From NCBI GenBank assembly GCA_008933995.1, contig WARS01000010.1:10457001-10521000 (forward strand): 64,000 nucleotides of DNA, written 5' to 3'. A program made the translations under genes and the position numbers. This DNA is from Datnioides undecimradiatus. Taxonomy: Eukaryota > Chordata > Actinopteri > Lobotiformes > Datnioididae. The notes under the pieces are model-generated. The model was not told where the DNA came from, did no database searches, and worked only from the letters and a program-made list of their open reading frames with translations. Below, one piece after another: positions 14,560 to 26,600 of this stretch (position 1 is the first letter of the stretch; the number at the start of each line of letters is the position of its first letter).

Positions 14560-14850
14560 GATGCTCTGACAGCTTTACGGAGACTGTAATTTTAATTTAT
14601 TTCCACCATACCACTGATTATCTCACTACTCCAATGTCATGTGTGTCTGGCCAACATACAAATGGCGGCGCAGCTGCATTAGCATGTATGGATTTTCTTC
14701 CTGAGAGCATTTATATTTTAAAACACTAGAAAACAGGGAGGGTTTTATTAGATTAAAATGGTACGGCTCAGTTGCAGGGGCGACAATGAAAATAGGCGAT
14801 TGCAGCAGCTGCCATCAGAGCTGGTGGAGGTATTTGTATGCACATGTTCA
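14560..14850. promoter_or_regulatory. Conserved-looking noncoding block near the first coding exon
   Basis: Repeat-free, with AATTTTAATT, GCAGCTGC and E-box-like CAGCTG motifs, about 0.3-0.6 kb inside the intron after the coding exon. Possible intronic enhancer; composition evidence only. Confidence 0.2.
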
Positions 14851-15151
14851 TATTACTCTGTTAAAAAGGACAGGCTTGCCTAAAAGATTGTCAAATTGAT
14901 TATATTCATGTTTCAATAACAAATAAACACATTGTAATACTTAATTTTGCCGACTCTGCCCAGCTAAACCAGAGTAATTTTGAACTTACTCAACATTAGT
15001 GTTCTTTCCTTTCCTTCTGCTCCTTTTCTCCTACTTTATCTCCCTCACGTTCTATTGCTCCCTCCATTTACCACCAATTCAATTTCTCCCTAGCTCCTTA
15101 CTATGTGATTTATGACTTCTCCGGCACCATAAAAAGTGGAAAAATAAGGTT

Positions 15152-15160
15152 TTTTACCTT
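15152..15160 (-). promoter_or_regulatory. Splice donor after the cdh12 first coding exon
   Basis: The minus strand reads AAG^GTAAAA, with the exon ending at 15158 after the complete Lys82 codon. Translation read past this point loses cadherin similarity immediately (residues after K82 run through intron sequence to a stop). The motif and the loss of homology therefore agree. Confidence 0.9.
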
Positions 15161-15403
15161 GCCCACGTACTGCGGGTCTGACCCCATGTACTCCTCCAGT
15201 ACAAAGAACTGGTTCCACACCCAGCCCCTCTTGACCCGTTGAAATCCAGCTGCCCCATTCCTCATCGGGCCCACCAAGCTCCTGGCGTGATCCCTCCCCG
15301 TCCTGCTCCGTCCCTGCGGTGGTGAAGGTGGACGTAAAGAAAAGACAGAGCCTTCGTCGACAAGAATCCACAGGAACAGCAGCAGGCAGTTCCTTGTTAG
15401 CAT
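15158..15403 (-). CDS. cdh12: Cadherin-12 (type II classical cadherin), first coding exon, partial
   Basis: This exon encodes the first 82 residues of a calcium-dependent cell-cell adhesion protein of the neuronal plasma membrane. Residues 1-22 are a hydrophobic signal peptide beginning [15 protein letters not shown]. Residues 23-59 are a propeptide ending in the furin-type site RVKR (56-59). The mature N-terminus starts [13 protein letters not shown] at residue 60, with the two tryptophans (W61, W63; mature Trp2 and Trp4) that type II cadherins insert into the partner molecule during strand-swapped binding. The coding part ends at K82 (DPQYVGK) in phase 0, directly followed by the donor GTAAAA, which is where type II cadherin genes place this intron. 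The MLTRNC start and the signal peptide match my memory of mammalian CDH12 better than CDH10, CDH18, CDH6 or CDH8. The remaining extracellular, transmembrane and catenin-binding parts lie outside the window. Type II identity is very secure. CDH12 rather than a close paralogue, or which fish duplicate, is less certain. Confidence 0.92.
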
Positions 15404-15591
15404 TGGCGGTCTGTGAGGTTCAGGTCCCCAAGTTAAAGTCTAGTGACGAGAGCTGAGCCACACTGAAACAACTTGTGGAGGCGGTTATGGGAAATGGGTG
15501 AGGCGAGAGGCTGTCCTGGGTGTGGCAAACCCCAAAAGTAGTTTTCCCGGCCCTGACAGGATCCCAGTCAGAGATTTATGGAGCTCATCAC
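15404..15591 (-). other. cdh12: 5' UTR part of the cdh12 first coding exon
   Basis: On the minus strand, a long polypyrimidine tract (about 15592-15615, reading CTTTTTGTTTTCTTTCCTTCAG) ends in AG at 15593-15592. This is a textbook splice acceptor and makes the exon begin at 15591. That leaves 188 nt of leader before the ATG at 15403. The strong acceptor implies at least one noncoding exon further upstream, as is known for CDH12 in other vertebrates. The acceptor call is inferred from the motif; no transcript was available. Confidence 0.75.
15568..15588 (-). promoter_or_regulatory. Upstream ORF in the cdh12 leader
   Basis: A 7-codon uORF (ATG to TGA, peptide MSSINL) begins three bases inside the predicted acceptor and ends 164 nt before the cadherin start codon. 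It is the only ATG I see in this leader segment. It could lower initiation at the main ATG, whose context is weak (C at -3, C at +4). It is present only if the acceptor at 15592-15593 is used. Confidence 0.5.
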
Positions 15592-16296
15592 CTGAAGGAA
15601 AGAAAACAAAAAGATAGATTAAAAAGTTTGTTTTTAGTAAATCCCCATTAACTGCATTACATATACTAACAAGGCAGTGTTATTCTGATTGGAGACAGTC
15701 CAGGACCATCTGATAGCCCACGTGATTATCATACATAACATGTACTGGGTGTTAAAAGCTTGTTGTTCATGAATACAAATGACTGTAGCTATAAAAAAGC
15801 CAAAAATTGCAGTGTAATGCAGTTTCCAGGCCAATTTGGCTCATAGACAACCAGTTATTAGCCTTATAGTGACCTGCTTCCATGGTGTCAGACAACAGAG
15901 GGCCTTTTGTGTTTATTGCTTCTTTTTTTTTTTTCCACAGCCACTATAGGTTCACCTACACACTTGGAAGGGAAGGGTGATTGAAGGGGTATTTGGTTGG
16001 TCGCAATCTACAACCTCACAACTAGATTCCACTAAATCCCACACATTGGTCCTAATGAAGAATGCAGGGTTTGAGACTAACAGTGTACCATCGTCCTGAG
16101 GATGATGAAAATGTGCTTGGGATGACTAAAGATCATTCCTGGGACGCCTCCAGGAAGAGAGTGATTATTGAACACATGCAAGTGGAACTATTGCTTAGTA
16201 AATGGCAAACTAAGCTGAGCAACGGCTACAATGGACCACATTTTCTCATGTTGTTACTATGGTTACAGTCATATATTATTTAAAGTATATATATAT

Positions 16297-16318
16297 TTTT
16301 TTTTTGGGGGGGGGGGGG
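16297..16318 (+). repeat. T9G13 homopolymer junction
   Basis: A run of T passes directly into a run of 13 G. Such runs are prone to length polymorphism and sequencing error, so the exact count should not be trusted. Confidence 0.9.
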
Positions 16319-16506
16319 ATAATTAGTTGATTCTGGGATGTTGTTAAATTGCTCTATGGTGTTAAACCTGCTGTAAACTCACTATCCACTTGGGACGATA
16401 CAGTGCTACGTTGTGAAAACCACATTTGTGCAAATTCACCGGGAGGAGAGCTAGTTAGCTTTTACAGCTGTTGGGCAGCAGGCTCCTGCTGTGTTTTTGG
16501 CTTACG

Positions 16507-16553
16507 GAGCTAACAGCCAGTGGAGCTAACAGAGCTAACAGCTAACAGAGCTA
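16507..16553 (+). repeat. Short tandem array of GAGCTAACA-type units
   Basis: Four to five imperfect copies of a unit around GAGCTAACAG occur within 47 bp. They create the apparent ELTELTANRA frame here, which is not a gene. Confidence 0.85.
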
Positions 16554-18970
16554 AGGCTGAGAGTTTCCGTTCGTGGGACGTTGGGCTGCAGTTTAATTTG
16601 ACAGCACAACAAGTTTACAGTGAATATGTACTGTACTGCAGTACTTTAGCTAAGTTTAGTTTGAAGGCTATACCTGCTCTTAAGTCTGTAGATACAGACC
16701 GTTCACATCAGTCTCTACATCAAGCTTCTTTTAGAGATAAAAGCAAGCCAATACACATAAGCTAGCTCAGTTCTGCAATACACTACTGAAATACTTTTGC
16801 AACAAAAAGTGTACATAGCTGTTATCGACTGCTACGCGACTTGCAAATAGCAATGATCTTAAGTAAAGAAACAACACTTTGACTTTGAGATGATTTACAC
16901 TCATTTCAGTATGGTTCCTGTGTCATCTGGTGAAAAAAGTTAATGCGGAGCCAGGGATAAATGATAGCACTGGCATCCTCAGTCATAAAACAGTGTTATA
17001 ATGATTTGCTTGGTGACAGATTACCTCCACACGAGACATTTCCCTTGGATGTATGCACTACTTAACTAGATTACTTGTCCCTGTAGAGAAAACTGACTTT
17101 ATTTTTGCTGTCAATTATAGGCCACCGACGTGTCATTTTCACTACAGTTCCTTGATTGCCCATAGAGATTGAAAGTCATGTATTTTTTAATGACATTTTA
17201 ATGAGAGGGTGCTGATGAGCTTTTATGTTTTGCTTCACAAACCTTGTCTTGGTATTTTTTAATAAAACCAATCAGAAACCGGTTGTTACATCAGTTGCAG
17301 GCAGCCGTCTGAAGACGTAGTAGGATGCATTGGCAGTTCATATATCAAATTGACGCGTGTACTGTATGAGATGTCAGTGCAAAGCAGCATGCTCACAATG
17401 ATTTCTTCAGATACTTTGCTTTCTCTCAGACATCACTTCTGTGAGGAGCACAACAGATTTGACAAGCAACGGCCACGGGAGATTGTTCCGCATGCCGCAG
17501 CCTATCGTTTGACAGACGTGCACTCTATGAAAGAGGCAATTCATACAGAAGATTACTAATATATAATCCAGCTTACAGACGTGCAATTGAATATTTAATT
17601 TGTTCTTTCTCCCAATATGTTCTTTTATGTCTCCACATAGATCAGTGCCAATGAGCTGTAAGCATGGGCCGGATGTAAGAAGCCACAGCATTGTCATGTC
17701 ACGCCATTGAGTCTCCTTTTGTGTGTAGAAAGCAATGAATACTGAACACATAATGACTCAATCTCATGTTTATGCAATAGTTTTCCAATGGATTTGATCC
17801 CTCTGGCTTAAAACTGACCATTTGAGCTGCATAAACAAAGACGACTGCAAAAGTCCACCTAGCTCTATAGGGTCAAAGACTCTGTTATGAACCCACAGTA
17901 GGTATTAAATTACATATCTGTATCTGTTGTGTTTGGACATATAGCGCATTTTCAGAACTGAGCGGACTTAAACTTGATTTCCTTATTTAACAAACCGCTT
18001 AAAGCAAAGCAGAAAAAGAAACATTACAGAATCAACCTAATTTGTTAAGCCTCATTCATTATTGAGCAAACAGCTATCGCACTGTTGCTGTTCACACCTT
18101 GTTTGCAATCCTGACTACCATATCAACACTCAAGCATTCAGCTCTGGCCTTGTTACGAGACACTTAATTGCGCTGAAAACAAGAGACGGGAACCACAAAT
18201 GGTAGGAATGAAGAATGGAGCTAATGGTTTCCACACCTGGTTTATTGTTCCTCTCTCCCTCCTAATGCACTTATAAGCTGTACAGTAATGGAAGACAGCG
18301 TGCCTCTAATTTCATAACCGGAGCCCTCATTGACATCATTGTCTTTGATTAATTATACAGACTTGGAACATCGGCTTCAGAGGGAGATTACTTCAACAAG
18401 GTTATGCCGTGCACCCAGATCCATTTATTCTCTCTGTCACCACTGTATCTTAAAAGTCAAAACTGATCTGCAAAGTTCTTCGTGCAAAATTGGCAGGAAC
18501 TATCCTGACACGGGTCAGACATGCCTCTCCCGCAGGTCACTCCTCATTTAGCATTGACATAATGGAAAATGACTGTTCCCATAATTCCTGCAAAATCACG
18601 CCTCTGCCACTGTACGGCCCTGGGAGGGCTCGATGCATATTTTATGAGATAAGTTCATTAGCATGTGTCGGGCTTCAGTTGTGAGCCTTGACCCGGGTGT
18701 CTACTTCAGATAACACGACGCAGTGGGCTGACAGCGTTCTCACACATCACCTTCAATAATCAAAGAACATATGGCTAGCCGATCTGCTGGTGCAGATTAC
18801 CACCCACAAGAGACTCCCACAGAAAGTTATTAGTCGTCAAGGCTGCCATAAACATGACAAACAAATAAGTAGGCATTGACTTCTGCAATGGAGGGGAGAA
18901 ATTAGTCATCTGGATCAAGTTCTTGTTTTGCATATACTTCATTTCCTGATAGGTATGTGGGCAGAGATAT

Positions 18971-18980
18971 CCCCCCCCCC
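18971..18980 (+). repeat. C10 homopolymer
   Basis: Ten consecutive C followed by T-rich sequence. Confidence 0.95.
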
Positions 18981-19397
18981 TTTCCCTTTAACAACTGCAG
19001 TGTTTTGCATTGTGGACTGACGTGTCATTCGGAGACGTAAAGAATGCACAGTGGTTTTGATAAGGTTATGTACCTGCCTACTCGTGATTCAGGGATGGGT
19101 TTTTTTTGTTTGTTTTTTGATTTATTTTTTTTTTTTTAAGAAAGCTTTTGAAAATGTTCAGATATTGGATATGATTCACATTTGCGGTACACGCATAGAT
19201 TACCTGAACAGAGAAGTGCAATATTTAATTTTGATTAAATGGCCTTGTGTGCAAATTGGTAGGGTGCTCGCTCTACGTGTGCGCATGAGTCATGGCTCTT
19301 TTGTGTCAGGTGTTGGGGCTCTAATGAACATGCAAACGAAACAGTTCACTGTGCAAACTGTGCAGCAGCAGTGCAACCAGGGACAATCATACATGGT

Positions 19398-19416
19398 TAT
19401 ATATATATATATATAT
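19398..19416. repeat. (AT)n microsatellite
   Basis: About nine AT units, read as YIYIYIYQ in the overlapping chance frame. Confidence 0.9.
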
Positions 19417-20704
19417 CAAATTATAGATAATTCATTAACTTATAACTTCCGCATAGCCTGTCACTTGCTTAACATTCTATGTTTAATAATTGAGAGTGAG
19501 AGAGGTTAAAGTTCAGAGTATGAGCATGAGATGATGGAATAGGAGACAGGATGTGCTTAGGTACCCTGGAAATGGATAGTTGTGGGAAAAATGTCGTGCC
19601 GAGCACATTTTGCTGCTTTTTGTGAGGTGACGTGGGATCTTATATCACACCTTACAAATGTAATCATTTGACAGTGGTATGATGTGATTTGAGGAAAATG
19701 TTTCATCAGAGTGTGTATTCCTAAACCATTTGCTCCAGATTCCCCTTACACTCCATTATCTAGTGATTTTGTCTCCTCAAAAGTGGCCGCCCATTAGTTT
19801 TATGAAGCACAATAACAGTAAAAGCAACAGAAACTGAGAACAGTATCTTGTGAGACAATGATTAGCGAAAAGAAAGGTGATTAGTATCTTAAAGAGTTAC
19901 GCAAACACCTAATGAAGTTAACGTAAGCCTTGAATATTGATTCAGTCAATATTGATGAATGCACTGCAGTGCTGATTCTGAACTCTTGTTCCGGCATTAT
20001 AATCACAGTATGAGGTTTGTCATTTTCTAAATTCTCCATAAATTAGCCAAAATATACTAACAGAGTACTTTTTCTACAGCACATTGTATACGTGTGCATT
20101 CATAGACATACACATTAGACGTGCGAGGTTAACAATCAATAATTCTCTGCTTCTAATTTAAAGACAAAAAAAACTGGCAAACTGGCGAAAGACTCTCTGC
20201 ATGAGTCTACACATAGATGATGAGACCAGCACTATGGATCTTTGGAGGGGTGACTACAGAAGACAGTAAGCATGATAAAGTAAAGAAAATAAGTCAGATT
20301 TACCTTATTTGAATCTAGTCTATGCAATTTCTTGTGATATCTAGGTGATAGTATGCTTAAAGCAGGGAAAACCTGAATCACACACATCTTAAAAATGTGG
20401 TCTTAGTTTATAGCAGCACTATTACTGCAATATCATAAAAGTTAATAAAAACAATAGATTTTGAAGTAAACTGCAACATTCAGCTAATAATGAATAAAAT
20501 ACGCCCCTGAAACACAGAACACATATATGACCCTTCAAGTTTAAATTAGCATCCTTCAAATATGTAAGTTGAGAACTAACCATTCAAAACAATGGACTTG
20601 ACTGCATAAAAAGCGGTAAATTGAATGTCCAAATAAAAAAAATATATATATTTTGTCCATGCTATTTTATGTTTATGTTCTCACTGTTCGGCAGGTGTTC
20701 GATT

Positions 20705-20718
20705 AATTGCCGGCAATT
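20705..20718. repeat. 14-bp perfect palindrome
   Basis: AATTGCCGGCAATT reads identically on both strands. It could be a dimeric protein-binding site or chance. Confidence 0.8.
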
Positions 20719-21820
20719 GAAAATTATTGACTGCTATGACTTAATTTGGCACAGGTGACCTTTCCTTTGGCGCTATATGGTTAGGTTGTCAAAGTTTCCC
20801 TATGCAGCAAACAGCCTGCATACTCATACAGATCCCAGTGTTTTAAACATCTGATTGCAATAGTTTCACAGACATGTTAAGATTCAGAACTGTAACCACA
20901 GCGATCAAAATAGTGACCTCAATTGAACTACAGCGCTGACTGATGGTAAAATATGCACTGAGGTGAGGGAGATGAAGGAGAGGAGTGTTAGTCAGTCAGG
21001 GAAATCACTGTGAAGACATTGTTTTTGCACGGCTCAGGCCAAAGAAGACTGTAATATCATTGAAACCCTTCAGGGGTAGAGTGGGAGAGGAGAAGTGTAG
21101 GTGGAAGCAATGTAATGAAAACGGGAGTAACAACACAGCTGGCCAGTCAAGCTAAATTATCAAAGAACACCTCATGCGTAGGTTATAGCACAGCCAAAGT
21201 AATGAATAGTGAATAAAATGGCTCTGTTAGTTACTCAGATACATTTACTCATTTACGACGCAGTTTGGCTTCAGACATTCTGTTGGCTTGGCAAAAAGCA
21301 AGGTGCTTTATTCACGTTAAGGTGTGAGACAATGACTCTTATTGTTAGACGCGAGGCCCCGCTGTGGATCTGTTGCCGCCTTGGGAATAAAACTGATGCT
21401 GCACTTTTAGGAGATCGTTCATTGTTTTTATTTGCCTTAGATGTTCATCGGAGGCTTGCGTGCGAGGCCTGTGCACGAAGCTGTAAGGAGCGCAAAACTT
21501 GGTTGGCTGAACAATGGAAACATTAATATGATCTGATGAGTCATCCCCACTTTTATCTTAACATCTCACACGCATTATGTTTGGGGCGAGCCAAAGGATG
21601 CCTTCGACTCACATTACGTCTGGCCAGTTGTTAAACTTGGTGCTGGATATGAAATGCTGTGGGCACCCACACCAGGAATATGAGTTATATATGAGAATAT
21701 GAGTTTTTACTTTGCCCAAGTCACCCGTCAGTTTGTCAGTGATGCTGTTCCATCTACAACATAATGTTCCTGGTTTTGTAACCGTCTGTGGTAATGTCAC
21801 ATTGCATTAATGACAGTGTC

Positions 21821-21859
21821 TCCTACAGAACTGTCTCTTTTTAGAACAGTGCTGTAGGA
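21821..21859. repeat. Hairpin-forming inverted repeat
   Basis: Left arm TCCTACAGAACTGT (21821-21834) pairs with 21846-21859 over 14 positions with one mismatch, leaving an 11-base loop. The stem is shorter than a typical microRNA precursor. Its role is unknown. Confidence 0.75.
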
Positions 21860-22679
21860 AGACTACAGATAATTTGCTTTCGCATTTTGGAGATTGTTGT
21901 TTTATTGATTTTGTCCGCCCCCTTTATCTTATTCTACACATTACAGGGGCTTTGACCATCAGCAAAACACTTTATTAGTTACCTCGCTGAAAAAATGACT
22001 CAGCAATAAATAACCTCAGCAACTCGAAAGGGAAGATAACACTATTGAATACCAGCAGTAAGTTTTTTGAACCATAGATTTGTCCTGTTGAAGAACACCT
22101 CTATCTTTCACTGAGTTCATTAGAACACTAAGACAGTAGGCCAAAACACTTTCTTTTAATAGTGACAAATGGCAACTACACCCATTGCCAAAGCTATTTC
22201 TGTGATAAATGTGCCTTGATGCTTACTTAACTAAAGTGCTTTGTCGACAAAACCGAGACTGGAAAGAGACTTTGCAGAGGGTTTTGGTCGTGTTGGGGAA
22301 AATGCTTTTGGAAATATAGTTTCACATGCTGCCAGTTATTCAATACTAGAAAACGTTACTGTCAAGTTAAAGTTCCAAATATTATATGAATAAGACCAAA
22401 GCCATAATGACCATTTTAAGCTTAGTTTATGTTAAAATGTACATCAGGAAATTAACTACAGTAATGAAATAAGCAGTAAAAATGATAAAAGCAGTAATCT
22501 GCACAGAGGGAGTCCGTGGAGCGTCGAACTGTATTTATTGCGAATATCTCTACTTTATATAATAAACTGCTGAAACGGTCTGCGGTTTTAATAAACTCAG
22601 CGTGGTTTTTCAACAGTTAGTTTTGGCCTTCGTGCCCTGCATTTTGGCTGTGATGCCCCAATAATTATTTCCTATCAAA

Positions 22680-22697
22680 GGCCAAAGTGGCCAAAGT
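22680..22697 (+). repeat. GGCCAAAGT tandem pair
   Basis: Two exact copies of GGCCAAAGT side by side, followed by a third partial GGCC. Confidence 0.85.
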
Positions 22698-23604
22698 GGC
22701 CTTGGCCCAAAAATGACCTACTTCCAGGTCTGCAGCTCAGTCAATTTGTTCTGCAGCAAAGACAGAAAAAAGATACCTTTTACAAACAAACCAAGGACCG
22801 AAAACAAAGTTATAAAGACCAGCGGGTAGCTCATTGACTGGAAAGTTTTCCTGAACTGGTGCATCATAAAGATCCACATTGAAAAATCAAATTACGGTGA
22901 CAAACAGAAGTTTATGCGCTGGAATTCCTCTGGATTGTACATACATGTCACAAGAAGATAAGTGATGATAAGCTTTAATAGTACTGCAAACTGACTGCAT
23001 GCCATGAATAATGACTAACAGGTAGAAACAGGAAACAGAAGCATCTTGTAATGATTCACAGCCTATTACTGTGGGATCACAGTCACATACTTTTTAATGG
23101 ACTTAATGAACTGAAAAACGTACATGGAGTAGGATACAAGCACAGCATGTGTTACCATTACTGAATGATTTTACATAAATTGCCTACTTATGCCTATCGA
23201 TTAGAAGACTGCTTCCTGATCTGTTCTTGATAAGCACTTGGATTTAATTTAACACTTATTTTGAATCATGCAAATCACCACCAACAACTCCCACACCAGA
23301 GTCTGCTTTGAAACAGACCAAGACCGATACTTGAGTCCAGTTCTTCCAGTCAGAGCAATAATTTCAGTGAATAACTCAATAGATTGAGCTAGGGCCTTCA
23401 GTATTTTGATCAGGCAGCTCATAAAACACAAGGTCTGCCAACACTATTTGTCCACAGCTGTTTCAGTATTTAGGACTCATCAACATTCGGGCAAATGTAG
23501 GTATTATATCAGGCCCAGAAGGATTCCAATTGGGTTTCGGCCAAGAACAAACTTGCCCGCGACATCCCTAGTTTCGGGAATGTGCATGGTGTTTATTATA
23601 GAAA

Positions 23605-23630
23605 CTCTCTGACAAGTGACTGTCAGAGAG
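23605..23630. repeat. Perfect 10-bp hairpin
   Basis: CTCTCTGACA (23605-23614) and TGTCAGAGAG (23621-23630) are exact reverse complements around the 6-base loop AGTGAC. No T-run follows, so it does not look like a terminator, which would not be expected in this kind of genome anyway. Confidence 0.85.
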
Positions 23631-26600
23631 CAGTGTCTAGCAATAACGCCAAACAAGGCAAAGTTAGGTTTTTCACAGTACAACAGATGTCAACCTGTCT
23701 TTTTTTTATATGAAATGTCTGTCACTCCATCACTCCTGCTTTGTCACTTCGACACCTTCCTGTCAGGCGACGGTGTCAACCTTACCCAGGCCAACCGAGT
23801 GCTTATTTCGCTTCAGCAGAAATCAACAATGGGGAGAAATATTCATTCTCCTTTCGTATTTAATCAATACACTAATGTCTTTAAACTCTAAATTAATCCA
23901 GTCCCCCCTTATTGTTCTCAGTAATAATTGAACTTCAAATAGGAGAAGGTATTAGCTCATTAGGCAGCACATCAAATATAGAAAAAAATGCATTTTAACC
24001 GCTAGTTTACTCAGACCTAATCGATGTTTACGCGGTCATATCACAGGTTACAGTATTGTTTTGTCATAAATTCACATATAGTTAAGAAACAGATCAATCT
24101 TGTTTTCCTGTTAAGTTTCCTGTATGTCAATAAACCAGTGCTTAGCTCTCTTTTATCATGTCTTTGACATCTGAAGCTTTGGCAGCTACAAATATTCAGA
24201 GTCAGGAGACATGCCTGTTCTTATTCTGGAGCAGTGAAAGACAGGCAGCTGCAGAGATGAAATGAAGCAGCCCTGTTGCCCCAAGGCAGCTATGGAGCAC
24301 CAGTGGTGCACAGGCAACTGCTGTCATCCAGGCAGACAGTTCTCAAGCATGTAGGGCTACAACAAATGTTTGACCCCGTGACACACGAGTGCTTGAGTCA
24401 TAAGTTTTGTAGGGACTCGTCTCTCAGTGAGGGATTGTCAGTACCTCAAAGCCCAACACAAAATTATGGTGTTCAAGTCAGAAGCAGATACACTTCAGAA
24501 CACATGCTTCCATTTGCCAAAAGCAGGAGTCAAATACAACTTGTTACGTGACCAGTGCAGATGGCTGCATCGATTGAAATGAATCATTTGTGGAACTGAA
24601 AAACAAAGCTGATGATGGGTGTATATGAGTTCAGTGTAAAGCGCCGCAGAGAGGCCTCGCCAAAGCAGCTGATGGACAGATTTTTTTGTTTTCACAATCT
24701 AACTTGTGACCTTCAGGTTAAGTCAAATCACTTGGTTGCTCATAAGCATCTTTCCAGAGACGCGTGAAGTCAACGCGTTGGTTCGTTCTTAAAAATGTAT
24801 TTCCTGCGAGGACAGAGTAAGTTGTAACCCTGAATTACCCCTTCTCATTTGCTTTTTCATAATACAGCGATTCAGGAAAAACACACTAGATTATACACCG
24901 ACAAGAAGCGGCTTCATCAGTTCAATTTCGTCCATTTAGGAACCCGTCATAATATCAGTGAGTACACGAACTCCCTGAGATGGTACACCACCTTGAATAT
25001 AATCCAGTGATGATGAAAAATAAATTAGCTTCGTGTCCTACTGAACGAAGGTTGCCTCTGTATTAGAAACTGAACTTTTCCCCCCTGAAGATATGGAAGG
25101 CTTAGCTGTAGAGACAAAACTGGCCTGAGGCAATAAAGAAGCACCACACTGACTCAGCTCTCCCCAGCGTGAACACGTCTGGATCCCCTGCCAACAAAGT
25201 CTGTGATGCAACAGATATGGCTCCACTGAAAGGTTATGATTAAAAAGGAAATACATATAAAAGTACAGATGGGCACCCAGGATCTTAATTATGGATTTTC
25301 CTTCCTAGCTCTTAGATGCTACGGGTAATCTGTGACATATTGCACACATGCAAAGGCAAAAATGAAATACCCCTAAAGGTGGAACAGCCCAAGACTGATG
25401 CCTGATTCCCGTTGTTTGAGTCAGAGCCGCCGCTGTTCTCTGATCTGAACAGAATGAATGCGCATTAAAATAAAACGCGTGAACGCGGAGAGACCTGTCA
25501 GCTCTCAGCTTGACTACGAGCCCACGAGCCAAATTGACTGTGGGGGGAATCTCGCTTTACCTGGGTGTGCAGAGCAAACTCAGATAGCCCCCGCTGCTTC
25601 AGTTTGAACTAAGAAAAGACAGACTCTAAAGCGGAATTTTGAACCCCGTTGTTGTGTTGCCGAGTGTGTCATTAAATTCGGCTGAAGGCGATGCCAGCTA
25701 TTGACAGAGGAGGTTATAGAAGGCAAGTCAGATTATAACAAGACAGATAGCTTTGGACAAGTGGTCAAGCACCTGTTCTTTTCCAGGTGGAAGAGGAGAA
25801 TTAACTGCGGAGTCGTCAAAACGCCTGGTTGCAGTCTCCAGGAAACATTGTCACTTTCGGTTTTTGTTATAATTGTTAGATTGCGAGCCGAGGGGTATAA
25901 TCGATTTGTAAAAGACAATGATTCATTCAGCCACTTTATATAACGCGGATGTTATTGCAGAGAGACCCACAGTCTGAGTTTCAAGTTCAAGTTTTAAATC
26001 CATTTGTTGCTTCCATGGCAGACATAGTACGCACGCACATAAGGGAGCAAGATACCATTTTTCACTGTGCAACTTTAACGGACAAAACTAAAAGGTCATT
26101 CATTAGAAGATCAAAAGCCGATATACACTCGCTGAAAATACAGATAAATCACTAAAAACAGGAGACGCATTTCGTGTTTCAGTAGTAGTGCCGCGTATTA
26201 TATTCCCTAATACGCTGAGGCATAATAACTTCTGCAAAATTTAACAGCGTTATTATGTGAGACCACAGGGCTAAAATAGCCATTTCAGAGTTCAGTAATA
26301 TCCAGAGTGATGGCAACAATCCTTCAAAAACAACCTTGTGAAAACTTCAGAAAATATGTCTTTACCTGTACCTTCACTTCTTGTTCCAGGAATAATAAAG
26401 AAACTCTCCGACGAGCAGTGGATTAGAGTGTTGGTTGGTGACAGTTCTCTGCCAAGCTGTTAAGCATGTGAGACGCTGTAAAAACGGCATAATGATTTGA
26501 CTTTTCAACCACTACAGACGATGCAGACATGAGCCGATGTCCCACTGAATACACAATTCCTACCGAAAGCTTAAGAACGCAACTACAGCACCACTGCTAA

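Larger units (their letters stand above)
1..15157 (-). other. cdh12: Intron of cdh12 following the first coding exon (continues beyond window)
   Basis: No cadherin-like reading frame, tRNA, rRNA or transposon coding region was found here. The reading frames present are short, overlap on both strands and lack known motifs (for example 1727-2122 plus and 8123-8659 plus, the latter running through an (AT)n repeat). The stretch holds microsatellites at 6096-6139 and 8498-8530, a G-run at 9149-9166, and conserved-looking noncoding DNA around 10370-10570, 12820-13040 and 14560-14850. Its intron status follows from the donor at 15157. Confidence 0.75.

Noticed and set aside
15090..15371. Second minus-strand frame overlapping the cadherin exon
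   Set aside because: It is the shifted-frame shadow of the cadherin exon, has no cadherin motif and runs into the intron.
19051..19509. 152-codon plus-strand open frame
   Set aside because: It includes homopolymer T and (AT)n translation products, with no start context, domain or splice structure.
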